Assembly: GCF_022538115.1 (NCBI RefSeq)
Contig: NZ_JAKZAL010000007.1
Span: 124,001-188,000, forward strand
Length of the DNA: 64,000 nucleotides
Origin: Cognataquiflexum rubidum
GTDB taxonomy: Bacteria > Bacteroidota > Bacteroidia > Cytophagales > Cyclobacteriaceae
Direction of reading: 5' to 3'
Positions 51,015-60,651 of the stretch are shown one piece after another; the stretch's first letter is position 1; the number at the start of each line of letters is the position of its first letter. The position numbers were made by a program, and so were the translations under genes. The notes beneath the pieces were generated by a model. That model ran no database searches and was not told the DNA's origin. It was given only the letters and a program-made list of their open reading frames with translations.

Positions 51015-51727
51015 TCATATTTATAAAAATACTGCTTGCGCATATCCTAGGTGATTTTTTGCTTCAGCCAAAATCATGGGTTACTGAAAAGGAAGCCAAA
51101 AAATGGGCCTCTCCAAAGCTGTATCTCCACGTTTTGATCCATGGGGTCCTTATACTTTTGTTGGTATGGGATTTCCAGTATTGGGCTTTGGCGCTGACAG
51201 TGACGGTTACCCATTTTCTGATTGACCTCGCCAAACTTTCCTTTCAAAATAAAAGCACCAAGACATCCTGGTTTATCGTAGACCAACTGCTCCATATTCT
51301 GGTTTTGGTTGGCGTATCCTTGGTTTGGTTTTATCCGGACACATCATGGTTTTGGATTTTTGAATCCGTCGGTTTTTGGACTATACTCGCAGCGGTTTGT
51401 TTTCTGAGTTTTGGTGTATCGGTGATTATGAATGTTTTGCTTGAACCTTGGTCATTAAAAATCTTTGATAAAGCAAATGACTCACTGTCCAATGCCGGAA
51501 AATACATCGGGATTTTGGAAAGACTTTTCGTGTTTGTTTTCATCCTAACAGACCATTGGGAGGGAGTCGGATTTTTGATCACCGCCAAATCCGTCTTCAG
51601 GTTTGGGGATCTTAAGGAATCCAAAGACCGAAAATTGACTGAATATATCCTGATAGGAACATTGATGAGCTTTGGTATGGCAATTTTGACAGCCTTGGCT
51701 ACCTTGTACCTTATAAAAACCTTCTGA
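51011..51727 (+). CDS. DUF3307 membrane protein
   Basis: The N-terminal AHILGDFLLQPKSWV is the defining DUF3307 motif, in the first of about six hydrophobic segments. A second conserved patch HFLIDLAKL follows at about 75-83. The 238-residue protein is an inner-membrane protein with buried His and Asp. It overlaps satD by 4 bases and is followed 2 bases later by a phosphoesterase, so all three are one operon. Function is unknown. The conserved H/D in membrane segments could bind metal or a lipid head group, but this is a guess. Confidence 0.85.
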   Translation: MIIFIKILLAHILGDFLLQPKSWVTEKEAKKWASPKLYLHVLIHGVLILLLVWDFQYWALALTVTVTHFLIDLAKLSFQNKSTKTSWFIVDQLLHILVLVGVSLVWFYPDTSWFWIFESVGFWTILAAVCFLSFGVSVIMNVLLEPWSLKIFDKANDSLSNAGKYIGILERLFVFVFILTDHWEGVGFLITAKSVFRFGDLKESKDRKLTEYILIGTLMSFGMAILTALATLYLIKTF

Positions 51728-51729
51728 CT

Positions 51730-52536
51730 ATGAACCGACGGCCCTTTCTTAAAAAATTAACTTTGGTTACTTCAGGGGTAACGGCATTGCCTTTTATGAC
51801 CTTTGGAAAAATGCATTTTCCTAAAAGTAGCAAACTCAAATTTATCATTGCATCCGACGGACATTATGGACAGCCCAAAACAGATTTTGAGGGATTCCAT
51901 AAGCAATTGATCGAGGCGGTCAACAGCGAGAAAGAGGTGGATTTCGTGGTTTTCAATGGAGATTTGATACACGATGAACCTGCTTTGATGCCCAAAGTAA
52001 AAGCAGTCTATGACAAATTGAACGTTCCATATTTCCCAGTCAAAGGAAATCATGATCGGATTTCAGAGAAAGATTGGGAAGTGATTTGGGGAATTCCCGC
52101 TGATTTTGCATTTACAACCAAAGAGAATTTCGGGATTATTTTGGCCAATAGTTCCAATCAGGCAGGGGAATACCTTTGTGTGGATACAGAATTTTTGAAA
52201 TCAAAACTGGAGGAATTCAAATCTCTTTCCCACGTATTTATCTTTATCCATATTTCCCAAAATGACTGGACTAGGCATGGTGTTTCCTGCGAGGAGGTTT
52301 TGGAATTGATAGGGGCTTATCCCAATGTCAAAGCCATCTTCCATGGACATGACCACGACGTGGACGGAATCATGCTGAACAGAAAGAAGCCCTATCTTTG
52401 GTCGGGACATTTTGGAGGAAGTTGGGGTTCACCATTTCCGGGTTATAGAGTATGTGAGGTCGGGGAAGACGGAAAAGTCGTCACTTACCTCAAAGCCATG
52501 GCAGACGGGATGATTCTGAGCGGACATACGCTTTGA
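51730..52536 (+). CDS. Calcineurin-like metallophosphoesterase with Tat signal
   Basis: The N-terminus MNRRPFLKKLTLVTSGVTAL carries a twin-arginine motif (R3-R4, FLK), so the folded enzyme is exported by Tat. Metallophosphoesterase motifs follow in order: SDGHYG (D43, H45), FNGDLIHD (D78), KGNHDR (N107, H108), IHIS, and FHGHDHD. At 268 residues it is a single catalytic domain. It is the third gene of the SatD operon (2-base gap). Phosphomonoester, diester or nucleotide substrates are all possible. Confidence 0.9.
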   Translation: MNRRPFLKKLTLVTSGVTALPFMTFGKMHFPKSSKLKFIIASDGHYGQPKTDFEGFHKQLIEAVNSEKEVDFVVFNGDLIHDEPALMPKVKAVYDKLNVPYFPVKGNHDRISEKDWEVIWGIPADFAFTTKENFGIILANSSNQAGEYLCVDTEFLKSKLEEFKSLSHVFIFIHISQNDWTRHGVSCEEVLELIGAYPNVKAIFHGHDHDVDGIMLNRKKPYLWSGHFGGSWGSPFPGYRVCEVGEDGKVVTYLKAMADGMILSGHTL

Positions 52537-52760
52537 TTTACTTTCCAAAAATCCAAAATAGGGAACATTCACCTGTCGTTTTTTCAATATTTTATTGACT
52601 TGTCCCAATTATCGCCAATATCTAAGAGGGATTTTTTCATTTTTTCAAACCAATAATTTTCCTCCCTTAACAGTTACACAGACATTGGAAAAAGAAATGT
52701 TTAACTTCAATGGGGGTTGGGATACTTTCGTACCAACTCGCTCTATTCCCCCAAAATTCC

Positions 52761-54938
52761 ATGAAGAAAGCCATCCTGATGGTCTTTATTTGCTTCGGTA
52801 TCGCCTCTGTTTCTTTTTCCCAAAAAATCAATGATGCATACCGGCTGAATATCCACAAAACCGTCGATCCGATAGTGATTGACGGGAAATTGGATGAGCA
52901 ATCATGGACAGATGCGGAAGTGGCAACAGATTTTTTTATGATTACACCTATGGACACAAGCTTCGCTGAAGTCCGGACGGATGTCAGGATGGCCTATGAC
53001 GACAAGCATCTCTATTTGATTGTGGTGAATTACCATGCGCTCGAGGGCCCATACATGGTAGAATCCCTCAGAAGGGATTTCAGTTTTGGTAAAAATGACA
53101 ACTTCCTGCTCTTTATGGATCCCTTTGATGATCAGATCAACGGGTTTTCTTTTGGTGCCAATGCCGCCGGGGCACAATGGGACGGCATCATGTACGATGG
53201 CGGTAAGGTCGACCTGAGTTGGGACAATAAGTGGGAGTCAAAAGTCACAAATTATGATGACAGATGGGTTTTTGAAGCTTCTATTCCTTTCAAATCCATC
53301 CGATACAAATCAGGAATCAAGGAATGGGGCATCAATTTCAGCCGTCTTGACCTGAAGACCACCGAAAAATCGGGTTGGGCACCAGTCCCACGTCAGTTTC
53401 CTTCAGCTTCTTTGGCCTACACGGGCATTCTTGTTTGGGACAATCCACCGCCTGCAGCCGGCCCTAATATTTCTGTGATTCCATATGGGTTGGGAGGTCT
53501 TTCCCAAAACCGAAAGGAAGGAGAGGATCCGGTTTATAGGAGTTCTTTTGGAATGGATGCCAAAATCGGTCTGGGTTCGGCCCTCAATCTTGACTTGACC
53601 GTCAATCCGGATTTTTCCCAAGTGGAGGTGGATAAGCAAGTGACCAATCTGGATAGATTCGAACTCTTTTTCCCGGAAAGGAGGCAGTTTTTTCTCGAAA
53701 ATGGAGACCTTTTTGCCAACTTCGGATATGAGACCATCCGGCCTTTTTTCTCCAGAAGAATAGGTCTGAAAGCTCCTATCCAAGCAGGTGCAAGACTCAG
53801 CGGGAAATTAAACAAGGATTGGAGGATAGGCGCGATGACCATGCAGACAGGTCAAGTGGAGGAGGAAAACCTTGATGCTCAGAATTTTTCGGTCCTTACT
53901 TTACAGAGAAGAGTGCTTGCACGGTCCAACTTGAGCGCCATTGTGGTGACACGGCAAGCAGGTATGTTTACTCCTCCATTGCCGGAAGATTCTGTTTCAA
54001 CGTCTGAATTCGACCGGAATGTAGGATTAGAATTCAATTATGCCTCTTCCAACAATTTATGGACGGGAAAGGCCTTCGTATTGAAATCATTCAACCCATT
54101 GAAACCTGGCAACGGACTCGTCTATGCAGCCAATCTCCGATACACCAGCGGAAACCTTTATTGGAATGTGCAGCATGAATATGTCTCTGAAAATTATACC
54201 GCTGAGGTGGGTTATGTTCCAAGAACAGGCTTCTACAAAATAAATCCACTGGTCGGATACCTGTTTTTTCCGGAAAGTAAAAAAATCCTCAGCCATGGTC
54301 CTGAATTCAGTACCAAATCATTTTTTGACACCAAAATGAACCAGACCGACAATGAAACCTATGTGTCCTACAAAGTGAGGTTCAGGACTCAAAGCGTCTT
54401 TACCACATGGTTTGCGCATGATTATATCAAGCTTCTGAAGCCTTTTGATCCGACAAACTCTTCCGGAGATACTTTGGCCGCGGGATCGGAGCACCGATGG
54501 TTTGCTTGGGGGACGGAATTCACTTCCAAGCCCCAAAGTATATTTACCTATGCCTTAGCCACGAGGGTAGGAGGGTACTATGCTGAGGGAAACAGGTACA
54601 ATATCAGTGGAGAATTGGGATACAGGTTCCAGCCTTATTTCAGTCTGACGATGAATGCCAATTACAACGAAATCCATCTCATAGAACCATGGGGAATCAC
54701 TTCTTTTTGGCTCGTGGGTCCGAGATTTGACCTGACGCTCACCAACAAGTTCTTCATCACGGCCTTTGTTCAATACAATGAACAGGTGGACAACATCAAC
54801 CTGAACACAAGGGTCCAATGGAGATTCAAGCCAGCCTCGGATATATTTCTCGTATTTACCGATAATTACCTTCCTGCGCCGTTCTTCGCCAAAGACAGAT
54901 CGGTTGTCCTGAAATTTACCTATTGGTGGAATATTTAA
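52761..54938 (+). CDS. DUF5916 outer-membrane protein with N-terminal family-9-like carbohydrate-binding domain
   Basis: ATG 52761 gives a clean signal peptide (1-21, SFSQ). Residues about 25-215 form a CBM9-like domain (VDPIVIDGKLDEQSW, VRMAYDDKHLYLIVV, FEASIPFKSIRY). The rest is DUF5916, predicted as an outer-membrane beta-barrel, with the family hallmark NPDFSQVEVDKQVTNLDRFELFFPERRQFFLENGDLF written here in pieces around residues 290-327. At 725 residues it is complete. Function is not established; the fold suggests substrate capture and passage at the outer membrane. It is a single gene; the 224-base gap upstream has no clear signal. Confidence 0.85.
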   Translation: MKKAILMVFICFGIASVSFSQKINDAYRLNIHKTVDPIVIDGKLDEQSWTDAEVATDFFMITPMDTSFAEVRTDVRMAYDDKHLYLIVVNYHALEGPYMVESLRRDFSFGKNDNFLLFMDPFDDQINGFSFGANAAGAQWDGIMYDGGKVDLSWDNKWESKVTNYDDRWVFEASIPFKSIRYKSGIKEWGINFSRLDLKTTEKSGWAPVPRQFPSASLAYTGILVWDNPPPAAGPNISVIPYGLGGLSQNRKEGEDPVYRSSFGMDAKIGLGSALNLDLTVNPDFSQVEVDKQVTNLDRFELFFPERRQFFLENGDLFANFGYETIRPFFSRRIGLKAPIQAGARLSGKLNKDWRIGAMTMQTGQVEEENLDAQNFSVLTLQRRVLARSNLSAIVVTRQAGMFTPPLPEDSVSTSEFDRNVGLEFNYASSNNLWTGKAFVLKSFNPLKPGNGLVYAANLRYTSGNLYWNVQHEYVSENYTAEVGYVPRTGFYKINPLVGYLFFPESKKILSHGPEFSTKSFFDTKMNQTDNETYVSYKVRFRTQSVFTTWFAHDYIKLLKPFDPTNSSGDTLAAGSEHRWFAWGTEFTSKPQSIFTYALATRVGGYYAEGNRYNISGELGYRFQPYFSLTMNANYNEIHLIEPWGITSFWLVGPRFDLTLTNKFFITAFVQYNEQVDNINLNTRVQWRFKPASDIFLVFTDNYLPAPFFAKDRSVVLKFTYWWNI

Positions 54939-54974
54939 TTAAATTTGCATCGCCAAATAAAAAAAGCTTTCCGA

Positions 54975-55256
54975 ATGCTACAGAAGGTCTTCAAATCAGT
55001 AATCCTTTCATGGCTAATCCTAATGATTTTTTGTCTGTTTGGAGCAATTCCGGATCATGGTCCTGAGCATCAGATAATCTTACCTTTGGTCATGATTCCT
55101 TTTGCAGGTGGGCTTTCGGGTTTTGTCTCCCATCTTTTGGACAGGTCCAAATCAAATCTTAGTCTGCAGCCCAATTTTCTAAAAATCCTAAAAGTATTTG
55201 TTTTCGTGGTTTTGGTAGGGATTTCCTTTGTTTTGGGATTAAACCGTCCTTATTGA
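54975..55256 (+). CDS. Small inner-membrane protein of unknown function
   Basis: Starting at ATG 54975 gives 93 residues with three hydrophobic segments (about 6-26, 36-52 and 72-88). A TTG 30 bases upstream is possible but adds charged residues of no clear use. It follows the DUF5916 gene by 36 bases and may be co-transcribed. No family is recognised. Confidence 0.55.
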   Translation: MLQKVFKSVILSWLILMIFCLFGAIPDHGPEHQIILPLVMIPFAGGLSGFVSHLLDRSKSNLSLQPNFLKILKVFVFVVLVGISFVLGLNRPY

Positions 55257-55417
55257 GTATTGGATTAATAGTTAAGTTTTAAGTACGTTATTTCCCACAC
55301 ATCCTTCGTCTGTCCTGCTAAGGGAACAATAGTCAGGCTCTTGTGAAAAGGCTGCTTAAATTTTTGTGGTAAAGTGGTAGAGGCTTATTATATTTAAAGC
55401 TAAACCTGACATATACC

Positions 55418-57259
55418 TTGCCCAAACTCGAACGACTTAAGTTTTTTTTGAGAAACTCCCGCCGGATACTTACGCCCGAGCGGTTTGCTTTGGCTTCTGT
55501 CTGGGTGCAGCTGATCGCTATTTTCCTTACAAGTGCCTTCATTATCATAGCCCTTTCTCCCTTTTTAGGAAGTCTTCAGTTGAGCTATAAAATTTTTGCA
55601 GACCCGGCTTATTTTTATGAAACCACAGGTCCTATACAAATGGTAGCAGGGCTGATCCAGGTATTGTTGGGAATGATTTTATTTTCATTCATCATTTCCG
55701 TTTTGTCAGCTGCCTTGATCAAATTGATTGATAATATCAAGAGTGGATCATTGCCCTATAAAGGTACCGGGCATACTATATTTATTAACTATAATATAAA
55801 ATTACCACTGATCCTTGATCAGTTTAATCTGAGAGCCAAGGACAAAGGAACCATGGAGAATGTGGTGCTCCTCTTTTCTGATAGCGATGTGGTAAATTCT
55901 TTCCGGTCCCTTTTGGATAAAGAAAGATGGAACAACCTGGATATTTTTATTAGGCAGGGGGATGTATTGGCTTTCAAAACATATGATAGGCTGTCGATTT
56001 CAAATGCTACCGGAATTGTAATCCTTCTACCTGACAAGGAGGACGATCTCTTTGCTGCTGATAATTTCAACTTGAAAATACTCACTACCCTGACAAATAA
56101 CCATGCGTTTTTTCAGCATTTGTCCGACAGGCAGGGTTCAAGACATCCTGTAAAGTGCTCTATTGAATTGTCCAACAATAAGGATAGTAGAGATATCGCA
56201 TTAGAACTTACCTCTCTTGGCGCGGGAGCCCTGTTTGCGGTTATCACACCCGGCGACGTTATAGGCAGTATTCTGGCAAGGGCAAAAGTCGATGTGGTCT
56301 ACTATAAAGCTTTCTTTGAAATTTTGTCTTTTGATGGGTCTACCATCCATTTTATCGACCCAAAAAGATTTTTGGATAAAGGTGACTTGGGTGGTGTTTT
56401 ATTCGAGCAATTGCTGTTCAGTTTTGAAGGAGGGACTTTATTGGGCTTTTCCGGGATCAATAAGGACGGTGGTTTTGAGATGAATCTATGCCCTTTTGGG
56501 AAATCACTCAAATCTTCTGATTGGTTGCTTTTTCTTACCAAAAACATCAAAGATCTCCATTACAAGCCACTTTCCGCCCCTCTTAATTTGGTCAAAAATG
56601 AAGCGATCATCCCTCCAAAAGAAGCAGCAAGTAAAAAAATATGTGTGGTAGGCAATGAATGGCCTTTGGGTAATATTGATGATTTTATGGACGTGTCAAG
56701 TTTGGCCTCGTTAAAGGAGTCCCATTTTGTGTTTGAGGAAACTTCGGAATATTTTAATCCTACTTTTCTTAAAAGTCTCCATGAAGTGGACTATGATAAT
56801 ATCATTATTAACCTGGATGACGAACAGGGTTTTAGATTGACAATGTTGTTGGTTTCCAAAAATCGAAATGACAGTCTGTTCATGACCAAGATTGTCACCA
56901 TTTTAGGAGATCCTGTTACCGAACAATTGCTCCACACAAATGTTTTAAAAAGTAACACAGTACTTTCCCATAAACTTGCAGCTAGGTATATTGCCCAGAT
57001 TTCCTTCCAAAAAAACCTCGATAGGTTATTCACAGAGCTTGCCTTTGCAGAAGGAGTGGAGTTCAACCTCCTCGAAGTGGGCAATCACATTCCGGCTAAT
57101 CTTCTCGGGGATTTGAATGTGCTCAAAATGATGTTGGCTGCCCATAAAATGGTCTACATCGGGACGGTTGACAAAGAGAAAAACGTGTATTTGGAGGCGA
57201 CGACTTTTTCCGAAACCCAACAGATTTTGGTTTTAAGTTTTGGTGAAATCGGGAAATGA
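55418..57259 (+). CDS. Castor/Pollux (DMI1)-like ion channel protein
   Basis: The 613-residue protein has two transmembrane segments (about 28-50 and 76-105) around a short pore-like loop. Two RCK-like Rossmann domains follow (HTIFINYNIKLPLILDQF from about 127; KKICVVGNEWPLGNIDDF from about 408). This is the layout of Castor/Pollux/DMI1 channels of plants and their bacterial relatives. No TVGYG filter is visible, so the ion is uncertain (K+ or Ca2+). The start is a TTG at 55418; no in-frame ATG exists between it and the upstream stop. Confidence 0.75.
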   Translation: MPKLERLKFFLRNSRRILTPERFALASVWVQLIAIFLTSAFIIIALSPFLGSLQLSYKIFADPAYFYETTGPIQMVAGLIQVLLGMILFSFIISVLSAALIKLIDNIKSGSLPYKGTGHTIFINYNIKLPLILDQFNLRAKDKGTMENVVLLFSDSDVVNSFRSLLDKERWNNLDIFIRQGDVLAFKTYDRLSISNATGIVILLPDKEDDLFAADNFNLKILTTLTNNHAFFQHLSDRQGSRHPVKCSIELSNNKDSRDIALELTSLGAGALFAVITPGDVIGSILARAKVDVVYYKAFFEILSFDGSTIHFIDPKRFLDKGDLGGVLFEQLLFSFEGGTLLGFSGINKDGGFEMNLCPFGKSLKSSDWLLFLTKNIKDLHYKPLSAPLNLVKNEAIIPPKEAASKKICVVGNEWPLGNIDDFMDVSSLASLKESHFVFEETSEYFNPTFLKSLHEVDYDNIIINLDDEQGFRLTMLLVSKNRNDSLFMTKIVTILGDPVTEQLLHTNVLKSNTVLSHKLAARYIAQISFQKNLDRLFTELAFAEGVEFNLLEVGNHIPANLLGDLNVLKMMLAAHKMVYIGTVDKEKNVYLEATTFSETQQILVLSFGEIGK

Positions 57260-57381
57260 CGGTGTTTCGATAAGATGAAGTAGCTTTTTCTGCAAACCTC
57301 ACTTTGGACAGTTACAATACATTCAAACGCATATTGTTTTCCCAAATTTGCCTTCAAGCCAATAAACCATAACTTTGCTCT

Positions 57382-57639
57382 ATGGAAAACGAAGACAGTC
57401 TCAATGCTCCCGATAAACAAATCAATAACCCACTTCATGGTGTTCGCCTTGCCGATATCCTGGATTATCTGGTAAAAAAACATGGTTGGGAATACCTTGG
57501 TGACAGGTTCAGTTTCAGGTGTTTTACCCATGACCCCTCTGTCAATTCAAGCCTTAAATTTTTGCGAAAGACAGATTGGGCAAGAAAAAAAGTAGAAGAA
57601 TTTTACGTCAAATCCGTAGAAAGAGAAAGACGCGGATAG
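57382..57639 (+). CDS. VF530-family DNA-binding protein (DUF2132)
   Basis: This 85-residue protein carries the VF530 motif NPLHGVRLADILDYLVKKHG, then RFSFRCFTHDPSVNSSLKFLRKTDWARKKVEEFYV, seen here at about residues 42-77. The family is small, helical and reported to bind DNA; its regulatory role is unclear. It is a single gene. The 351-base gap after it (57640-57990) has no gene or structure that I can support. Confidence 0.88.
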   Translation: MENEDSLNAPDKQINNPLHGVRLADILDYLVKKHGWEYLGDRFSFRCFTHDPSVNSSLKFLRKTDWARKKVEEFYVKSVERERRG

Positions 57640-57990
57640 GCAGGAAGAATATTCTGGGTAACAAGTATTAGATAGTCAGGTGTAATCATTGGAGTTTTTA
57701 AAAAAAAATATAAAATATTTTTTTGGCTGGAGAGAGAAAAAATCAACCTGTATTTAGGCATAAAATGCATATTCCTCTGACTGATTTACAATAATAGGTT
57801 GACGTAAAAATCCCGAAGTCAGGGTGTCAATTTTTAGGCTATTTTTCAGGAAATCAGGTCACTGCAGGAGTTTGTATTTAGATTTTTTTGTCCCATATTA
57901 GATTCGAATTAGAGACTTGATCACCCAATGAACAATGGTTTCTTTTCGGTTTTGTAATTGAAATATTGTTTAATCCCCACCCAATTTGTT

Positions 57991-58203
57991 ATGAAAAACA
58001 GAACAAAATTTATTAAAGCAAACATCTATGCATTGTTTGCTGTGTTGTCAATCCTGACATTCTATGATATGGTAGGAATAGAAATCGGAAATTCTGTTTC
58101 CTCCATTCTTCCCAACGCATTTTTGTTGTTTGCCCCCCAACTTGGTTTTGTTTGGTATTATTGGAGGTCTTACAGCGTGAAAAACAAGAAAGTGTCAGTC
58201 TAA
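57991..58203 (+). CDS. Small two-helix membrane protein of unknown function
   Basis: ATG 57991 starts a basic N-terminus (MKNRTKFIK), then two hydrophobic helices (about 10-29 and 38-56) and a basic tail; 70 residues. An in-frame ATG 11 codons earlier lacks support. A terminator lies 125 bases downstream. I do not recognise a family. Confidence 0.5.
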   Translation: MKNRTKFIKANIYALFAVLSILTFYDMVGIEIGNSVSSILPNAFLLFAPQLGFVWYYWRSYSVKNKKVSV

Positions 58204-58327
58204 CTGTACTTTTTTGTAATTAAAAGAAATTGGATTTAGTAACAGTACAGATTTTTGGTTTTTTTGGTAATGACCCTTGGTGGTTCATTTGTTTTAAGTA
58301 AAGGTTAAATGTTCAGCATTCTGGTCT

Positions 58328-58371
58328 GGGGATTTTTGAAGGATTAAACTTCAGGAATCCCCGGTTTTTTT
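58328..58371 (+). terminator. Rho-independent terminator
   Basis: GGGGATT pairs with AATCCCC, with an inner TGAA/TTCA pairing, followed by T7. A second hairpin AATAAGGCAGG/CCTGCCTTATT at 58451-58481 serves as a likely terminator on the other strand or as backup. The rest of the 493-base gap 58204-58696 holds no gene. Confidence 0.75.
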
Positions 58372-58450
58372 AGCCATGTCTTCTGAATCCTGTTATAAAT
58401 TGCCCTCTGAATTTTGCCGAAGGTTTCGCTTTTGATACTAGATAAAAATG

Positions 58451-58481
58451 AATAAGGCAGGTCTATCAGGCCTGCCTTATT
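58451..58481. terminator. Symmetric hairpin, possible bidirectional terminator
   Basis: A perfect 11-base stem (AATAAGGCAGG with CCTGCCTTATT) has a 9-base loop. T runs are short on both sides, so termination is uncertain. Confidence 0.5.
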
Positions 58482-58696
58482 TGATGAATAGCTCTAACAA
58501 AATTTTATTTGATCAATGTCAACAACAAATAACCAATTACAATTTTGATCCAATTTCTTTATTTTATCTTTATCAGAAGCCCTTTTGTAACATATTGTAA
58601 ATAATCTGTTTACAAATTTTTTCTTTTACCAATAAGCTTTGAAATTATCCTGTTTGCATTTGAAAGTGTGAAAGATCCTGATTTTAAATCCTAACC

Positions 58697-60265
58697 TCAC
58701 TTTTCGTGGGATAAGGGAATCAGTTTTGGGCTGAGGTCAGGATCTGGCATCTCCCTGTCAAAAGGGAACATCGGCCTATTGATCCGCTTAAATTCCATCC
58801 TTTCCAAATCCTGGTCTACACCTCCCGGAGTAAGTGCCATGATCCAATCTCCCCTCATGTCATAAAGTTCGGGAACCAAATAGCCAATTTTCACCACCAC
58901 CACATCAGTTTGCCTTGGGTCCAAACCAAGCCTGGTAAAGTCTGATTCCAAATGATAGGGCTTTCGCTTTTTGGTCACTATCACAGAGACACTCCCGACT
59001 TTGACGACCGCTTCAGAGATGGCATGCTGATCACCATGGACAATGGAAGTCACCTTGCCAGAAAGAAAAACCGGTGGGGAAAAACGGGCATCCACCTTGG
59101 CACCGGCATATCCTTCTACCTTGCCACCAACTCCGGCAGCTACTGCTTTGTCAATAAACTCCGGCCCGGGAATGGAGGCATAGATGAGAGAAGGTCCATC
59201 CTCGGATTTGAATTCAGGCCGCATCAAGATTTCATTCAAGGTCCAAGTGACATCACCGGCACCTCCTGCTGTGGGATTATCTCCCATATCGCTGATGATG
59301 TAGGGTCGCTTATCGCTGCTTACCGCTTTGTCAAGGCTTTCTTTCAAAGTAGCTGTCGGGGCAATAAAATCAAACTCATGCCGGACATCCCAAAAGCTCT
59401 TGGCAAGATCGCCTGCTGTTTGCTTTACCAATTCCCCATCATCACCGGTCACCATGACGTAAGCTTGATTCCTCGGTTCATCCGCCCAAGCATAGCCAAT
59501 CCAAATTCCCGCATCTGTGACTCCTTCCTGATCTGCCGCAGGGGCTACTTTAGCATAAAGACTCTTGGCAGGGTCGATCCTCGTACTCGTTTTTTCACCA
59601 GGCAACAAAATCGGTACAGCCACCCAAGCCTTGTAGGTAGGTTTTCCCAATCCTTTTTCTAAGCGCTCCAGAAGATTATCCACAGTCCTTTTTTTTGATT
59701 CCATGGCATCCTCATGTGGTGCCAATCGGTAGCAGGTAATCAGATCTGTATGCTTTGCCAACCTTGATGAGACGCTTCCATGAAGGTCCATAGAAGTGGA
59801 AATCACCGTTTCGGTGCCAATTACTTCCCTGATCCTCATGATAAGATCGCCTTCAGGATCATCCAAACCCACCACACTCATGGCGCCGTGGATATCAAAA
59901 AATAGTCCGTCATAAGGAGCATTTTTCCGCAAGGAATCCAACATCTCGGTGACCAATGATTCATATGTTTCGCGTGTGACTGCTCCTCCCGGTAAAGCCC
60001 TCGCATAAAGTGCCGGTAGCCAAACAGCACGTTTGCGGTTGGCTGAATCAGGGGAGAAAAATGGGTACAAATTGAAAATTTCCTCGCCCCGACTGACCTT
60101 GAAAGCATCGATTTCGCTGACAGCCGGTGAAAATGTACTTGACTCAATGGCGATTCCGGCAATGCCGATCCGCGGCAAATCATCAGGATTGGGTTTTTGG
60201 CTGCATCCAATCACGAGGATAAGGAGGATTATGAAAATTGGGAGACTTGACTTTATTTGGTTCAT
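58697..60265 (-). CDS. M81-family (MlrC-like) metallopeptidase lipoprotein
   Basis: The lipobox VIGC (C21) precedes a 500-residue M81 protein: IGIAGIAIESSTFSP (34-48), FDIHGAM (D124, H126), SMDLHGSVSSRLA (D160, H162), YRLAPHED (H184) and DMGDNPTAGGAGD are the conserved metal and active-site regions of MlrC. MlrC cleaves linearised microcystin; most M81 members have other, unknown amide substrates, so microcystin should not be assumed. It is a single minus-strand gene. Confidence 0.88.
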   Translation of the reverse strand: MNQIKSSLPIFIILLILVIGCSQKPNPDDLPRIGIAGIAIESSTFSPAVSEIDAFKVSRGEEIFNLYPFFSPDSANRKRAVWLPALYARALPGGAVTRETYESLVTEMLDSLRKNAPYDGLFFDIHGAMSVVGLDDPEGDLIMRIREVIGTETVISTSMDLHGSVSSRLAKHTDLITCYRLAPHEDAMESKKRTVDNLLERLEKGLGKPTYKAWVAVPILLPGEKTSTRIDPAKSLYAKVAPAADQEGVTDAGIWIGYAWADEPRNQAYVMVTGDDGELVKQTAGDLAKSFWDVRHEFDFIAPTATLKESLDKAVSSDKRPYIISDMGDNPTAGGAGDVTWTLNEILMRPEFKSEDGPSLIYASIPGPEFIDKAVAAGVGGKVEGYAGAKVDARFSPPVFLSGKVTSIVHGDQHAISEAVVKVGSVSVIVTKKRKPYHLESDFTRLGLDPRQTDVVVVKIGYLVPELYDMRGDWIMALTPGGVDQDLERMEFKRINRPMFPFDREMPDPDLSPKLIPLSHEK

Positions 60266-60651
60266 GGTGGAAAAGGAAGGTTTGCGTTGTATAGAGTTAC
60301 TATAATACTAAAAAATATCACAAGAGAAGGGACCGCTGCTACAAATTTGGGATCAGGAAAAATTCAATTGGATCAAACACCTTTTTATTTAGTAGAGTTT
60401 GTAATTCAAATTGCCGGGGATTATCTTTCGATTAGGGGGATTGGTTAGAAAGCCAATTGCATCCCGACAATTGTCGTGGATGGGAAAGATAAAAGGGTGG
60501 AATTACAAATTCACTCGGGCGAAGTATCCATCGCTAAACTACACCTAGTTGGTGTGGAATCACAAATTTGACCCAGTAGTAGGATTAGGCGTTTGACTAC
60601 CCCAAGAAAGGGTTTTTAGAAGCAATATTAAAATGGTATTGAAGAATTAAA
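60266..60651. other. Gene-free gap with a degenerate TCCCGA-type palindrome
   Basis: This 386-base gap has no credible gene. TCCCGACAATTGTCGTGGA at 60462-60480 is centred on a perfect CGACAATTGTCG and resembles the palindrome inserted in the tRNA-Ser fragment at 63317-63334. The words TACAAATT and CACAAATTTG recur at about 60340-60350, 60505-60515 and 60559-60570 without clear order. Confidence 0.5.

Noticed and set aside
58697-60265. Microcystin degradation (mlr) system
   Set aside because: Only an MlrC-like M81 protein is present; mlrA, mlrB and mlrD are absent and most M81 proteins have other substrates.
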